64,000 bases of DNA from JBCCFC01 sp965213595 (GCA_965213595.1 CBDBZO010000006.1:1054001-1118000), one strand, 5' to 3'; shown: positions 18,671-27,636, counted from the stretch's first letter. Notes: generated by a model not told the origin, from the letters alone. Numbers and translations: made by a program.

Positions 18671-18863
18671 TTAGGCTATTCAAGATTGTAAATATACCAC
18701 GGCTGATTGTGATGGAGGTGCGTTGCACTTTCCCAAGTGCGACGCACCGCAGGCTGTGTTGGCCGCACCAGAGAGAGAGTCGACCGTGCGACGCACCTTC
18801 TAAGGTGCGTCGCACATCCAACATGGCTTATGCCGGTATAGTTAATTTCCTGGAATAGCCTTA
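18671..18863. repeat. MITE-like element with terminal inverted repeats
   Basis: The left end (TTAGGCTATTCAAGATTG, then TAAATATACC) pairs imperfectly with the right end (GGTATAGTTAATTT, then CCTGGAATAGCCTTA) over about 28 bp. Inside are GTGCGACGCACC palindromes, including a perfect one with 14-bp arms at 18786-18815. One end sequence recurs at 50018-50042, and the inner palindromes recur at 46227-46449. Confidence 0.6.
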
Positions 18864-18922
18864 GTAAAAGGAGATTGGTCATGGAAGATCGGGTAGACTA
18901 CGAATTTCCCAATTGCCAATCT

Positions 18923-19035
18923 CAGTAGTTCACGATTTTGGCGGAGTTGGCGTCCCCAGATGTTGTGCTCTCGCTGGTCCGTTCGCATCTGAGGATGCTC
19001 ACTCCACGGTTTTTTACAACAATCGTGAACTGCTG
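18923..19035. repeat. 113-bp palindromic repeat element (copy 2)
   Basis: Inverted ends CAGTAGTTCACGATT and AATCGTGAACTGCTG match at 14 of 15 positions. The core (TTGGCGGAGTTGGCGTCCCC, GTTCGCATCTGAGGATGCTC) is the reverse complement of the element at 3320-3431. Confidence 0.75.
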
Positions 19036-19106
19036 AATCTCTATCTACCAATTACTGTTACTACCGTTAGACGAGTTAGACGTTAGAAGATTTCTGGAGA
19101 CAACAC

Positions 19107-22100
19107 ATGGCACAGGATGTTGCGGCAATGAAGGCTCCGCAGGCGAACGCAATCGAGCGAGCGCTGTCGCGAGTGCGGATTAACTGGGAGGTGGTGGCGT
19201 GGGCGCTGCTCTTTGTGGTGGCGGGCGCGGCGCGCTTCTACGCGCTGGGCGTGCGCGCCATGAGCCACGACGAGAGCCTGCACGCGCTCTATTCGTTCTA
19301 CCTCTACGACCAGGGCAATTACGACCACAACCCGATGATGCACGGGCCGCTGCTCTTTCACCTCAACGCGCTGGCCTACTTTATCTTTGGCGTTAACGAC
19401 GCCACGGCGCGCATCGTCCCCGCCATCGCCGGCATGGGCGTGCTGGGAATGACGCTCGCCTTCCGCCGCTACATTGGGCGCACCGGGGCGCTGCTGGCGG
19501 GCGTGCTCGTCGCCATTAGCCCCAGCCTGCTCTTCCACAGCCGCTACATTCGCAACGACATCTACATCGCCCTCTTTACGCTGATCTGGATTTATGGCGC
19601 CTTCCGCTACCTCGAAGATCGCCGACCGCGCTGGCTCGTCACGGTGACGCTGGGCATGGTGCTGGGCTTTGTTGCCAAAGAGAACCACTTCATGGGCGGC
19701 GTGATCATCGGCGCCTTTTTTGCCGGGCTGGCGCTCTGGCAGGCCGTAGGCAACCGCTTCTTTGGCACGCTGATTCCGCTGCTGCTGGGCGGTGGCCTCT
19801 GGTTCTGGCTGCACGGCCGCGCCGACAGCCTGCGCACGCAGGCGACGCTGCTGGAGGGCTTTAGCCCTGAAGCACCCGACCCCACGCTGCTCGCCCAGGG
19901 CGACACCTTTAGCAATCTAGCCCTGCTCTGCCTGGGCGCGGGTCTATTGATCATGCTGGTGCTGATCGGCCTAAGCCTGCGCAAGCCGGGCAGCTGGTCG
20001 ATCCTGCGCCGGGCGCGCGCCGCCGATCTCGCCGTGCTGATGTTGACGCTGGTGCTGCCCTTTGCCTCGCCCGTGCCCTACCTCGCCGGCGAGGCCCTGC
20101 TGGGCTGGACGGCGGTGGACTGGCAAAACCCCGGCGCAATCGCCAACGACGTCATGCTGCGCTACGCGCTCTTTGTCGCGCTGATGATTGTGGCCAGCGT
20201 GGGGATCGCGTTTTTGTGGTTTGGCACAAGGCGAGAGGAGACAGAGAATGAATGGATGAATGATGAATTGGCGGCTGGGTCGACCGTGATTGAGGGCGAA
20301 GATGTGGAAACGGGGGCGGCGGCGCTTGACGGGGCAGAACTCGTTGAAGACAAGCGTGAGCGCGGCATCTTTCCCTTTACCTTCCCGCTCTGGGCGCAGC
20401 TGTTCGCGCTCTTCTGGGTAATTGCGATTCTCTTCTTTACCACTTTTCTCACCAACCCGCGCAACGGACTGGCGACGGGCATTGTTGGCAGCCTGGGCTA
20501 CTGGCTGGAGCAGCAGGAGGTGGCTCGCGGCGGCCAGCCCTGGTTCTACTACTTTATGATCGGCGCGCTCTACGAATTTCTGCCCATCCTGCTCACCCTC
20601 GGCGGCAGCATCGCTGCGCTTGTCGCGGTGTTCCGTCACCGTGCCTGGCAACCCGTCCCCCCCACCGACCTCCCCAGCGAAGTCGCCGCGGAAGCGCTCA
20701 CCGTCGCCAACATCGCCGGAGACAGCACCGCCACAAAAGGTGATCTCAACGTAGAGAGTGAAGCCACCAGTTCACGCATCACGCATCACGCATCACGCAT
20801 CACGCATCACGCCATCCGCCCCCTCTTCCTCCTCTTCGCCATCTGGTGGACGGTCGGCTCCTTTGCCGCCTACTCCTACGCCGGGGAAAAGATGCCCTGG
20901 CTGCTCGTCCACATGGCGCTGCCAATGTGCATTTTGGGCGGTTGGTGGGCGGGTACGCTGATCACGCGCGTGGACTGGCGCGCGGCGTGGCGCAGCGGCG
21001 CGGCCTGGCTCGTGGGCATCGTGCCCGTGGCGATTTTTCTGCTGGGTACGCTCTTCGTCAACGTGCCCTTTACCGGGCGCGAGATCGGCGCCATCTCCTC
21101 GACGATGGGTTTTGTGCTGGCGCTGGCGCTGCTGGCGGGCGCAGGCTTCCTAGCGTGGCGCTGGGCCCGCGCCACTACCTGGTCGACGGCGCTGCGGCTG
21201 GGCGCGCTGGGCCTCGCCGCCGTGCTCACGCTGGCCACGGTGCGCTACAGCTACATGCTCACCTTTATCAACTACGACATGGCGACCGAATACCTCGTCT
21301 ACGCCCACGGCGCGCCCGGTATCAAGGAGGCGCTGGGCGAGATCGACCTGATTAGCGAGCGCACCGTGGGCGGGCGCGACATCCAGGTGGCCTACGGCGA
21401 GCACGTCGACTGGCCCATGAGCTGGTACATGCGCCTCTACCCCAACTCGCGCTACTACGGTTCGGAGCCGACGCCCGAAGCGATGTCGATGCCGGTGATT
21501 ATTGCCGACCCCGGTCAGGAGTACATCGAGAAGGTGCGCCCCTACGTCGCCCGCGACTACGTCAAGCGCACCTACACCGACGTCTGGTGGCCCGACCAGA
21601 GCAAATATCTGGACGCCACCCCCTTGACGCTGTGGGAGACGCTGCGCGATCCGCTCAAGCGCGAACGGCTGCTGCAAATTATTCTCTACCGCCGCTACTA
21701 CACCGACGAAACGCTCACGCAGGAGCGCTCGCTGCTGGACTGGCCCACGGCTCAAACCTTTGACCTCTACGTGCGCAAGGACATTGCCTCGGAAATCTGG
21801 GATTTGGGCGTGACGCCCGTCGAGGACGACAGCGCCACGCTCGCCAATCTGCTGGGCGCGCGCGAGATCGACCTCGCCGCCAGCGCCACGCTGACCGGCC
21901 CCTACGCCGACCAGCCGCTGCTCACCCCGCGCGAAATCGCCGTCGGGCCGGACGGCTCGCGCGTGATCGCGGACACGGGCAACCACCGCATCGTGGTGCT
22001 AGACGCGGCGGGCAACTTTGTGCGCGCCTTTGGCAGCATCTGCCAGCTTTATCAAGACAGCAGCAGCTGCGTCGACCCCGACGGCGACGGGCCGCTCGAC

Positions 22101-22802
22101 CTGGGCGACGGCCAGTTCAACGAGCCGTGGGGCGTCGCCGTCGACGACGCGGGCAACGTCTACGTGAGCGACACCTGGAACGGCCGGGTACAGGTTTTTG
22201 ACAGCCAGGGCAACTTTCTGCGCAAGTGGGGGAGCTACAACACCACCGACGGCCAGCTCGGCGACGCCTACGCGCTCTTTGGCCCGCGCGGCATCGCCGT
22301 CGACAGCGGCGGCAACGTGCTCGTCGCCGATACGGGCAACAAGCGCATCGTCCAGTACACGTCGGAGGGCCAGGAGCTCAACCAGATCGGCGGCGGCGGC
22401 GTGATCGAGGGCTACTTTGACGAGCCAACCGATGTCGTGGTGTCGCCCTTGGACGGCAGCGTCTACGTGGCCGACGCCTGGAACCAGCGCATCCAGAAGT
22501 TTACGCCCGATTTGCAGTTTGCCGCCGAATGGCCCGTCCCCTCGTGGGAGAGCGAGCAGATGTTCCACAAGCCCTACCTCGCCGTCGCCCCCAGCGGCGA
22601 CGTCTACGCCAGCGACCCGGCCATGTACCGCGTGATTGTCTACAACCCGGCGGGTGAGATCAAGGCCAGCTTTGGCAACTACGGCGTCGAGGCCAACCGC
22701 TTCGCCCTGCCGATTGGGCTGGCGGTTGACGGGCAAACTAATGCGCTGCTGCTGACGGATGCCGACAACAATCGCGTGATGAATTTTCCGCTCGTCGAGT
22801 AG
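19107..22802 (+). CDS. Agl23/TIGR03663-type membrane glycosyltransferase-like protein with C-terminal NHL beta-propeller
   Basis: The protein has 1,231 residues. The N-terminal GT-C module has ALGVRAMSHDESLHALYSF (Asp55-Glu56), then YDHNPMMHGPLLFHLNAL and VAISPSLLFHSRYIRNDIY. This is typical of TIGR03663 (flippase activity-associated protein Agl23), a family named from archaeal N-glycosylation loci. The middle contains a charged loop rich in Glu and a heptamer-repeat-encoded SRITHHASRITHHA at about 557-568. From about residue 930 on it is an NHL propeller, with repeated units of the type GVAVDDAGNVYVSDTWNGRV, VADTGNKRIVQYTSEGQ and VYVADAWNQRIQKF. The propeller is predicted extracytoplasmic and may bind glycan or protein acceptors. 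Start supported by GGAGA 7-11 bp upstream. Confidence 0.8.
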   Translation: MAQDVAAMKAPQANAIERALSRVRINWEVVAWALLFVVAGAARFYALGVRAMSHDESLHALYSFYLYDQGNYDHNPMMHGPLLFHLNALAYFIFGVNDATARIVPAIAGMGVLGMTLAFRRYIGRTGALLAGVLVAISPSLLFHSRYIRNDIYIALFTLIWIYGAFRYLEDRRPRWLVTVTLGMVLGFVAKENHFMGGVIIGAFFAGLALWQAVGNRFFGTLIPLLLGGGLWFWLHGRADSLRTQATLLEGFSPEAPDPTLLAQGDTFSNLALLCLGAGLLIMLVLIGLSLRKPGSWSILRRARAADLAVLMLTLVLPFASPVPYLAGEALLGWTAVDWQNPGAIANDVMLRYALFVALMIVASVGIAFLWFGTRREETENEWMNDELAAGSTVIEGEDVETGAAALDGAELVEDKRERGIFPFTFPLWAQLFALFWVIAILFFTTFLTNPRNGLATGIVGSLGYWLEQQEVARGGQPWFYYFMIGALYEFLPILLTLGGSIAALVAVFRHRAWQPVPPTDLPSEVAAEALTVANIAGDSTATKGDLNVESEATSSRITHHASRITHHAIRPLFLLFAIWWTVGSFAAYSYAGEKMPWLLVHMALPMCILGGWWAGTLITRVDWRAAWRSGAAWLVGIVPVAIFLLGTLFVNVPFTGREIGAISSTMGFVLALALLAGAGFLAWRWARATTWSTALRLGALGLAAVLTLATVRYSYMLTFINYDMATEYLVYAHGAPGIKEALGEIDLISERTVGGRDIQVAYGEHVDWPMSWYMRLYPNSRYYGSEPTPEAMSMPVIIADPGQEYIEKVRPYVARDYVKRTYTDVWWPDQSKYLDATPLTLWETLRDPLKRERLLQIILYRRYYTDETLTQERSLLDWPTAQTFDLYVRKDIASEIWDLGVTPVEDDSATLANLLGAREIDLAASATLTGPYADQPLLTPREIAVGPDGSRVIADTGNHRIVVLDAAGNFVRAFGSICQLYQDSSSCVDPDGDGPLDLGDGQFNEPWGVAVDDAGNVYVSDTWNGRVQVFDSQGNFLRKWGSYNTTDGQLGDAYALFGPRGIAVDSGGNVLVADTGNKRIVQYTSEGQELNQIGGGGVIEGYFDEPTDVVVSPLDGSVYVADAWNQRIQKFTPDLQFAAEWPVPSWESEQMFHKPYLAVAPSGDVYASDPAMYRVIVYNPAGEIKASFGNYGVEANRFALPIGLAVDGQTNALLLTDADNNRVMNFPLVE
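20771..20811. repeat. Heptanucleotide tandem repeat (TCACGCA)x5.9 in coding sequence
   Basis: Nearly six perfect copies of TCACGCA lie inside the Agl23-type gene and are translated as SRITHHASRITHHA. Because the unit is 7 bp, gain or loss of a copy would change the reading frame. Confidence 0.85.
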
Positions 22803-22803
22803 A

Positions 22804-22950
22804 AGAACCCCCTCCCAGCCTCCCCCCACCGGGGGGAGGGGCCGTCGCGTCGTTGGCGTTGTCGGTTCCAACGAAGGACGAAGCCGAGTCTGCGTCTTCC
22901 CCGTCAATGGCTCCCTCCCCAACTTGGGGAGGGCTGGGGAGGGGTAAAAC
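22804..22950. repeat. GC-rich palindromic element between two GT genes
   Basis: CCCCCTCCCAGCCTCCCC and AACTTGGGGAGGGCTGGGGA form the two arms around an approximately 65-bp centre that includes AAGCCGAGTCTGCGTCTTCC. Same family as the in-gene copies at 24073 and 24772. Confidence 0.7.
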
Positions 22951-22973
22951 TCAATCGTTCCCAAATCACCCCC

Positions 22974-24230
22974 ATGACCACCGACTCCGCCCCAGAGTCC
23001 ACCCCTTCTCCCCTTTCATTCGCGCGCCCGCGTTGGTTGACGCACCGCTGGCGACCCCTTCTCGGCACGACATCGATCCTCCTCGCCCTCGTTGCCCAGC
23101 TACAGGTCGGCGACAGCGGCGGGCGCGCGGCCTTGCTCTTTGTGCTGGCATCGATTGGGGCCGTAATCGCCTTTTGGGACGTGGCCTCACCACCCCCTCA
23201 CCTGTCACCTCGTTTACAAGGCGACTGGATAGCCCCCTCCTCTCCACGCGTGGAGAGGAGGGGGTTGGGGGAGGTGAGGCGTTTTGCACCTTCCCTCATT
23301 CTCCTACTCGCCGCCCTGATACTGACTGCGCTCTCGACTTGGCGCTTCTACACTCTCCCGCCCGACAATCTCGCCTGGCTCTTCCACCTCGCCAGCCTGG
23401 GCGCGCTCATTGCTGCCGCCTACACCTTCAATGCCCAGCGTGACGCTGTCGCCTCGCGCACGCCGTGGTCGCGCGGGGAAATTGTCGCCGGGGTGGCCAT
23501 CCTGGCGCTGGCGACCTTTTTGCGGCTCTACCGCCTGGGCGAGCTGCCCTTTGGCATCTGGTACGACGAGGCCGAGTACGCCCTCGAAGCCTTGCGCATC
23601 CTCGACGATCCGGCGCACCGCCCGATTTTCGTGGGCGCGATCAACGGCCCGGCGCACTACCTCTATCTCGTCGCCGCCTCGTTTCAGCTCTTTGGCCTCG
23701 GCGTCGACGCCGTGCGCGCCGTCAACATCCTGCTTGGCATCGCCACCGTGCCCGCCATGTACCTCGCCGCCCGCGAGCTCTTCGACCGCCGCACCGCCCT
23801 CGTCGCCGCCGCGCTGGTCGCCGTCTCCAGCTGGGCCGTCACCCTCAGCCGCTTCGGCATGCACTCGACGAGCACCACACCGCTTTTTGCCCTGCTCACC
23901 ATCGGCTTCCTCCTGCGCGGCCTGCGCACCCGCCGCGCTTCGGACTTTATGTGGTCGGGGCTGTGGCTGGGCATGGGGCTCAATTTTTACACCTCGTTCC
24001 GGCTGGTCGTGCCGGTGGTGGGGCTCTTTGTGCTGCACTGGTGGGGGTGGCAACTTTGGTTGGGTCGGCGGGGGGAACCCCTCCCCAGCCCTCCCCCTGG
24101 GGGGGAGGGAGCCGTTGACGGGGAAGACGAAACCCCTCCCCAGCCCTCCCCGGGGAGAGGCTGGGAGGGGGAGGGAGCCGTTGACTTGGGGAGGGAGGGC
24201 AAGCGAAGCATCGGCTTCGCCCTTAGATAG
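22974..24230 (+). CDS. GT39-like membrane protein, N-terminal part cut by an in-frame amber stop
   Basis: The 418 codons encode helices, then GIWYDEAEYALEALRILDD (about 194-212) with the GT-C Asp-Glu pair, NGPAHYLYLVAASFQLFGLG, and further helices to about residue 365 (RLVVPVVGLFVLHWWGWQLW). The reading frame then enters a repeat element (EPLPSPPPGGEGAVDGED ...) and ends at TAG 24228-24230. After that stop the same frame stays open and continues the membrane protein (GLFLLALAALLATAPLILFA), so this and the next entry are one ancestral gene of 1,458 codons. Another palindromic element is translated at about residues 72-102. Whether the product is functional depends on readthrough, reinitiation or sequence accuracy. 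Confidence 0.65.
   Translation: MTTDSAPESTPSPLSFARPRWLTHRWRPLLGTTSILLALVAQLQVGDSGGRAALLFVLASIGAVIAFWDVASPPPHLSPRLQGDWIAPSSPRVERRGLGEVRRFAPSLILLLAALILTALSTWRFYTLPPDNLAWLFHLASLGALIAAAYTFNAQRDAVASRTPWSRGEIVAGVAILALATFLRLYRLGELPFGIWYDEAEYALEALRILDDPAHRPIFVGAINGPAHYLYLVAASFQLFGLGVDAVRAVNILLGIATVPAMYLAARELFDRRTALVAAALVAVSSWAVTLSRFGMHSTSTTPLFALLTIGFLLRGLRTRRASDFMWSGLWLGMGLNFYTSFRLVVPVVGLFVLHWWGWQLWLGRRGEPLPSPPPGGEGAVDGEDETPPQPSPGRGWEGEGAVDLGREGKRSIGFALR
23187..23279. repeat. Palindromic element with CCTCACC...GGTGAGG ends, in-frame
   Basis: The left end is CCTCACCACCCCCTCACC and the right end GGGGGTTGGGGGAGGTGAGG. The centre is CCTCTCCACGCGTGGAGAGG. It is translated as SPPPHLSPRLQGD ... SSPRVERRGLGEVR in an inter-helix loop. 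Confidence 0.75.
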
Positions 24231-24312
24231 AACCAACCTTCTCGTGTAGGAAACAATCAACAAGACATCGGCCCCTCGGCCCCTCCCCCTACCTGCGGGA
24301 GGCTGGGAGGGG
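24073..24312. repeat. Compound palindromic element carrying the amber stop
   Basis: Three GC-rich arms (24078-24110, 24131-24175 and 24269-24312) with inverted sequence surround short spacers containing GCGAAGCATCGGCTTCGC. The TAG that splits the GT39 gene (24228-24230) lies within its central spacer. Confidence 0.65.
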
Positions 24313-24473
24313 GTCTCTTCCTCCTCGCCCTCGCCGCCCTGCTCGCTACCGCGCCGCTGATCCTCTTCGCCCTCACCGAGCCGGACACTTTCTGGGCGCG
24401 CGTCCAAAAGACCTTTATCTTTGCCGACAAAGCGCCGCACGAGCGGCTGCCCGCCCTGCTCGACAACATTCGC

Positions 24474-27350
24474 GTGCACCTGCTCATGTTCAACGTGCGC
24501 GGCGACCCCAACGGCCGCCACAACCTGCCGGGCCGCCCCATGCTGGACGCGATCAGCGGCGCGCTCTTTGTGCTCGGCGTCGCTCTCGCCGCCGTCCGCC
24601 TCCACCGACCGCGCTGGGCGCTGCTCTTGCTCTGGCCCGCCTGGACGCTGCTGGGCGGCATCCTCTCGCTCTCGTTTGAAGCGCCGCAGTCGCTGCGGGC
24701 CAATGGGGCGCTGCCGGCTGCGTATTTGCTGGCGGTCGCGCCAATTTACCTGTTGGGGAAGACTGTGCAGGACCCCTCCCCAGCCCTCCCCAAGTTGGGG
24801 AGGGAGTCGTTGACGGGAAGAATCAAGACGCAGGTTACTAACGATGAAGCAGCATCAAACTCCAGCGATATTGTCAACCGACTCCCTTCCCCTTCTGAGG
24901 GGGAAGGGCCGGGGATGGGGGTCAAGCCAGATCCCTCCCTAACCCTCCCCCAAGGGGGGAGGGAACTGTTGACGGGAAAAATCAAGACGCAGGTGACTAA
25001 CGATGAAGCGGCATCAAACTCCAGCGACATTGTCAACCGACCCCCTTCCCCTTCTGAGGGGGAAGGGCCGGGGATGGGGGTCCTGCACCACCTGCCCACG
25101 CTCATAGTCCTCGCCCTCCTCCTCCCCGCTACCGTGCTCAACGTCCGCGCCTACTTCGTCGACTGGGCCACGGACTTTGCCTCCTGGGCCGCGTGGAGCG
25201 CGCCGCAAACGGTGGCCGCCCACCTGCTCGACGATCTGGACGGCAACAGCGTCCAGCCCTACCTCATCTCTTACCTGGACAACCACCCCACGCTGCGCTT
25301 TGTCGAGCGCATGGCGCGCGAGTGGGGCGAGCGCGGCCCCGCCTGGGACTATCGCCGCCTGGAGACGACCGACCAACTGCCGCTGGACTGGCCGGATGAT
25401 AAGGATGTGCTGCTCATTTTGGACGACCAGAGCCGCAATCTCTACGAAGACGCCCGCACGCTTTACCCCAACGCCGCCACCCAGGAGCTCGCGCCCGATT
25501 TTGCGCGCCCGGTCGTCTACACCGTCCACCTCGCGCGCGAGGATATCGAAAGCATCGAGGGGTTGCAGATGAAGGTTTACCCCGGTGACGTGGAAATTCC
25601 TCCGGACGCCGATCCGCTCTACAGCGAAATCACCCGTACCCTGGAGGTAGAGCTGCGCGCGCTGGCTGACGATGTCGACCTCGCGCCTCCCTTCACCGTC
25701 GAATGGACGGGCGTTTTGCGTGTGCAAGCCTACGGGCTGCACCGCTTCTTCCTGGACGCGCCGGTTGAGGCGACGCTCTGGATCGACGAAGAGCCGATCC
25801 TTGCGCCAAACCAAAGTGCGGCGGGCGCGACGCTGGCCCTCGGCAACCACGCGCTGCGCCTGCGCGCCACCGTGCCAGCGGACGCCAACCTCGACGCGCC
25901 GCTCGCCGTCTCCTGGCAAACGCCCGCGAGCACGCCCCAAATCCTCGGCGGCGACGCGCTCTACCACGCGCCCGTCACCGCCAACGGGCTGCTGGGGCGC
26001 TACTACGCCAGCGGCGACTGGCAGGGCCCGCCCACCTACGAGCGCATCGACCGCGATTTCGGTGTCTACTACCACCTGCCGGAGATGGCGCGCCCCTACA
26101 CCATCGAGTGGACGGGCAAGCTGGCCGCGGCCAAGAGCGGGCGCTACCTCTTCGCCCTCGAATCCATCGATGAATCGACGCTCTGGATCGGCGGGCAGGA
26201 GATTGTCGCCAGCCCGGAGCCCAACGAACTGCGCGAGGCCGTGGTCGATCTGGAGGCTGGGCTGCACGACGTGCGCCTGCGCTTTGCCGACCGCACCGAC
26301 CACACCCACCTCAACTGGTACTGGACGCCGCCGGACGCCGGGCGCGAGATCGTGCCCGCCGCGGTGCTCTTCCCGCCGCAGGGCAGCTACGAACGGCTCG
26401 ACGTGCCCGATCTCGCGCTGTCCAACCTCGATGCCAGCGCCGCGCTGATCGCCGCCGCGCCGGGCAGCGGCGAGGTGGAGGTGATCGCCAGCGGGCTGGA
26501 GAGTCCCGCCGGCATTGCGGCGCTGGGGGAGCACGTTTACGTGACCGAATCGGACGTCGAGCGCGGGGCGGCGCGGCTGCTCGTGCTGGATCGCGCGGGC
26601 AACGTCGAGCGCACGGTGAGCGAAGTCCGCTTGGCCGGGGAAACGCGGCCGCTCGTCGAGCCCTTTGACCTCGCCGCGAGCGAGGCTACCCACACGCTCT
26701 ACCTGCTCGATGCGGGGCTGCCCGCCCTGCTCGTCTTCAACGCCGACGGCACGCTTCGCCAGCGGCTGCCCGTCGACGAGCGCTACCTGCTCAGCGCGCG
26801 CGGGCTGGCCGTGGAGCCGCTGGCGCAGGACGGTTCCGTCTGGATCGCGAGCACGCGCACGGGCACGGCCGTCGCGGTGGACGGGGAGACGGGCGAGGTT
26901 CGGCAGGAGGTGGCACTGGTCAGGGGGAACGGCACGGCGGAGGCGCAGCCCGTCGACGTGGCGCTGCTGCCAAAGGGCGCTTTGCCCCACGACAACCGGC
27001 TCTTCGTCACCGATGCGGCGCAGGGCCGTTTGTGGAATTTTGCGAGCGCGGGTATCCTGTGGCGAACGATTGGCCTGCCCACGGCCAACACGCTCAACGG
27101 CCCCCACCTCGCCGCCGACCCCCATCGCCGTTGGCTCTACCTCACCGAGCCCGAAGCGGCCCGCCTCATCCGCTACGATTTTGGCGGGGACGGGACCGAA
27201 CTGGCGCTGACCTACTGGCCGCTGCCGCCAGTCGGCCCGCAAGCAGGCGACGCGGCCCGCAAGCCGGTCGGCGTGGCCGTGGACGGGGCGGGCAGCGTGT
27301 GGATCGCGGATCGCGGGGCGGGCGAGGTGCTGCGGCTGCTGGGGAAGTAG
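24474..27350 (+). CDS. C-terminal part of the split GT39-like protein: helices, two PA14-like domains and a beta-propeller
   Basis: It is in the same frame as the previous CDS and open back to 24231; GTG at 24474 is the first usable start. Residues 1-100 and 205-235 are membrane helices. A tandem pair of repeat-derived segments of 53 residues (DPSPALPKLGRESLTGR ... and DPSLTLPQGGRELLTGK ...) lies between them. After a soluble region come two PA14-like units with the sugar-binding-type pattern TVEWTGVLRVQAYGLHRFFL...LWIDEEPI and TIEWTGKLAAAKSGRYLF...STLWIGGQEI. The last 300 residues form an NHL-like propeller (SGLESPAGIAALGEHVYVTE, VAVDGAGSVWIADRGAGEVL). This layout parallels the Agl23-type neighbour: GT-C plus propeller. 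Confidence 0.65.
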   Translation: MHLLMFNVRGDPNGRHNLPGRPMLDAISGALFVLGVALAAVRLHRPRWALLLLWPAWTLLGGILSLSFEAPQSLRANGALPAAYLLAVAPIYLLGKTVQDPSPALPKLGRESLTGRIKTQVTNDEAASNSSDIVNRLPSPSEGEGPGMGVKPDPSLTLPQGGRELLTGKIKTQVTNDEAASNSSDIVNRPPSPSEGEGPGMGVLHHLPTLIVLALLLPATVLNVRAYFVDWATDFASWAAWSAPQTVAAHLLDDLDGNSVQPYLISYLDNHPTLRFVERMAREWGERGPAWDYRRLETTDQLPLDWPDDKDVLLILDDQSRNLYEDARTLYPNAATQELAPDFARPVVYTVHLAREDIESIEGLQMKVYPGDVEIPPDADPLYSEITRTLEVELRALADDVDLAPPFTVEWTGVLRVQAYGLHRFFLDAPVEATLWIDEEPILAPNQSAAGATLALGNHALRLRATVPADANLDAPLAVSWQTPASTPQILGGDALYHAPVTANGLLGRYYASGDWQGPPTYERIDRDFGVYYHLPEMARPYTIEWTGKLAAAKSGRYLFALESIDESTLWIGGQEIVASPEPNELREAVVDLEAGLHDVRLRFADRTDHTHLNWYWTPPDAGREIVPAAVLFPPQGSYERLDVPDLALSNLDASAALIAAAPGSGEVEVIASGLESPAGIAALGEHVYVTESDVERGAARLLVLDRAGNVERTVSEVRLAGETRPLVEPFDLAASEATHTLYLLDAGLPALLVFNADGTLRQRLPVDERYLLSARGLAVEPLAQDGSVWIASTRTGTAVAVDGETGEVRQEVALVRGNGTAEAQPVDVALLPKGALPHDNRLFVTDAAQGRLWNFASAGILWRTIGLPTANTLNGPHLAADPHRRWLYLTEPEAARLIRYDFGGDGTELALTYWPLPPVGPQAGDAARKPVGVAVDGAGSVWIADRGAGEVLRLLGK
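24772..25082. repeat. Two tandem palindromic elements (period about 158 bp) translated in-frame
   Basis: Copy 1 is 24772-24923 and copy 2 is 24930-25082. Each starts GA(C/T)CCCTCCC, contains GTTGACGGGAA and AATCAAGACGCAGGT, and ends GGGGATGGGGGTC. The two copies are nearly identical, which implies a recent duplication. Together they add 106 residues between membrane helices without breaking the frame. Confidence 0.85.
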
Positions 27351-27445
27351 GGATTTTGGGGATTAGAGTTTGACTGCTTCACGCCTGCCGCTGCCGCTGC
27401 GCGACTGGACACGCAGCAGCGGTAGCGCACGGCTAGATCATCAAG

Positions 27446-27456
27446 GTGACGGTCAC
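27446..27456. promoter_or_regulatory. Isolated GTGACGGTCAC dyad
   Basis: An exact match to the dyad repeated eight times at 2196-2554 lies 180 bp upstream of the M23 peptidase gene. It may be a binding site of the same regulator. Confidence 0.4.
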
Positions 27457-27465
27457 TTTCTTGGC

Positions 27466-27556
27466 AGGCCCTCATCCCCAGCCCTTCTCCCAAAGTGGGA
27501 GAAGGGGGCCAGATTCTCCCCTCTCCCACTTTGGGAGAGGGGCCGGGGGTGAGGGC
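27466..27556. repeat. REP-like palindromic element upstream of the M23 peptidase
   Basis: GCCCTCATCCCCAGCCCTTC at the left and GGCCGGGGGTGAGGGC at the right flank two inner palindromes, CTCCCAAAGTGGGAG and CTCCCACTTTGGGAG. Same family as 33234, 54708 and 62623. Confidence 0.75.
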
Positions 27557-27636
27557 GCTATACTGATCGCTCTTCAACACTCACCGCACGCTTGGTTACC
27601 AAACCACTAAATTCCACCTGATCAGGCTCTTTGATC

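Larger units (their letters stand above)
18660..19106. other. Non-coding region made almost entirely of repeats
   Basis: Two repeat elements fill it: a MITE-like unit with inverted ends (18671-18863) and a 113-bp palindromic element (18923-19035). A GGAGA ribosome-binding site at about 19096 serves the next gene. Confidence 0.65.

Noticed and set aside
22804..22950. Repeat between GT genes as an attachment site of a mobile island
   Set aside because: It is one of many dispersed palindromic elements, with no integrase or tRNA nearby.
25014..27242. A 742-codon minus-strand open frame opposite the split glycosyltransferase
   Set aside because: It is antisense to clear PA14-like and propeller coding sequence; the translation is Arg/Gln/His-rich without hydrophobic core patterns, typical of a shadow frame in GC-rich DNA.
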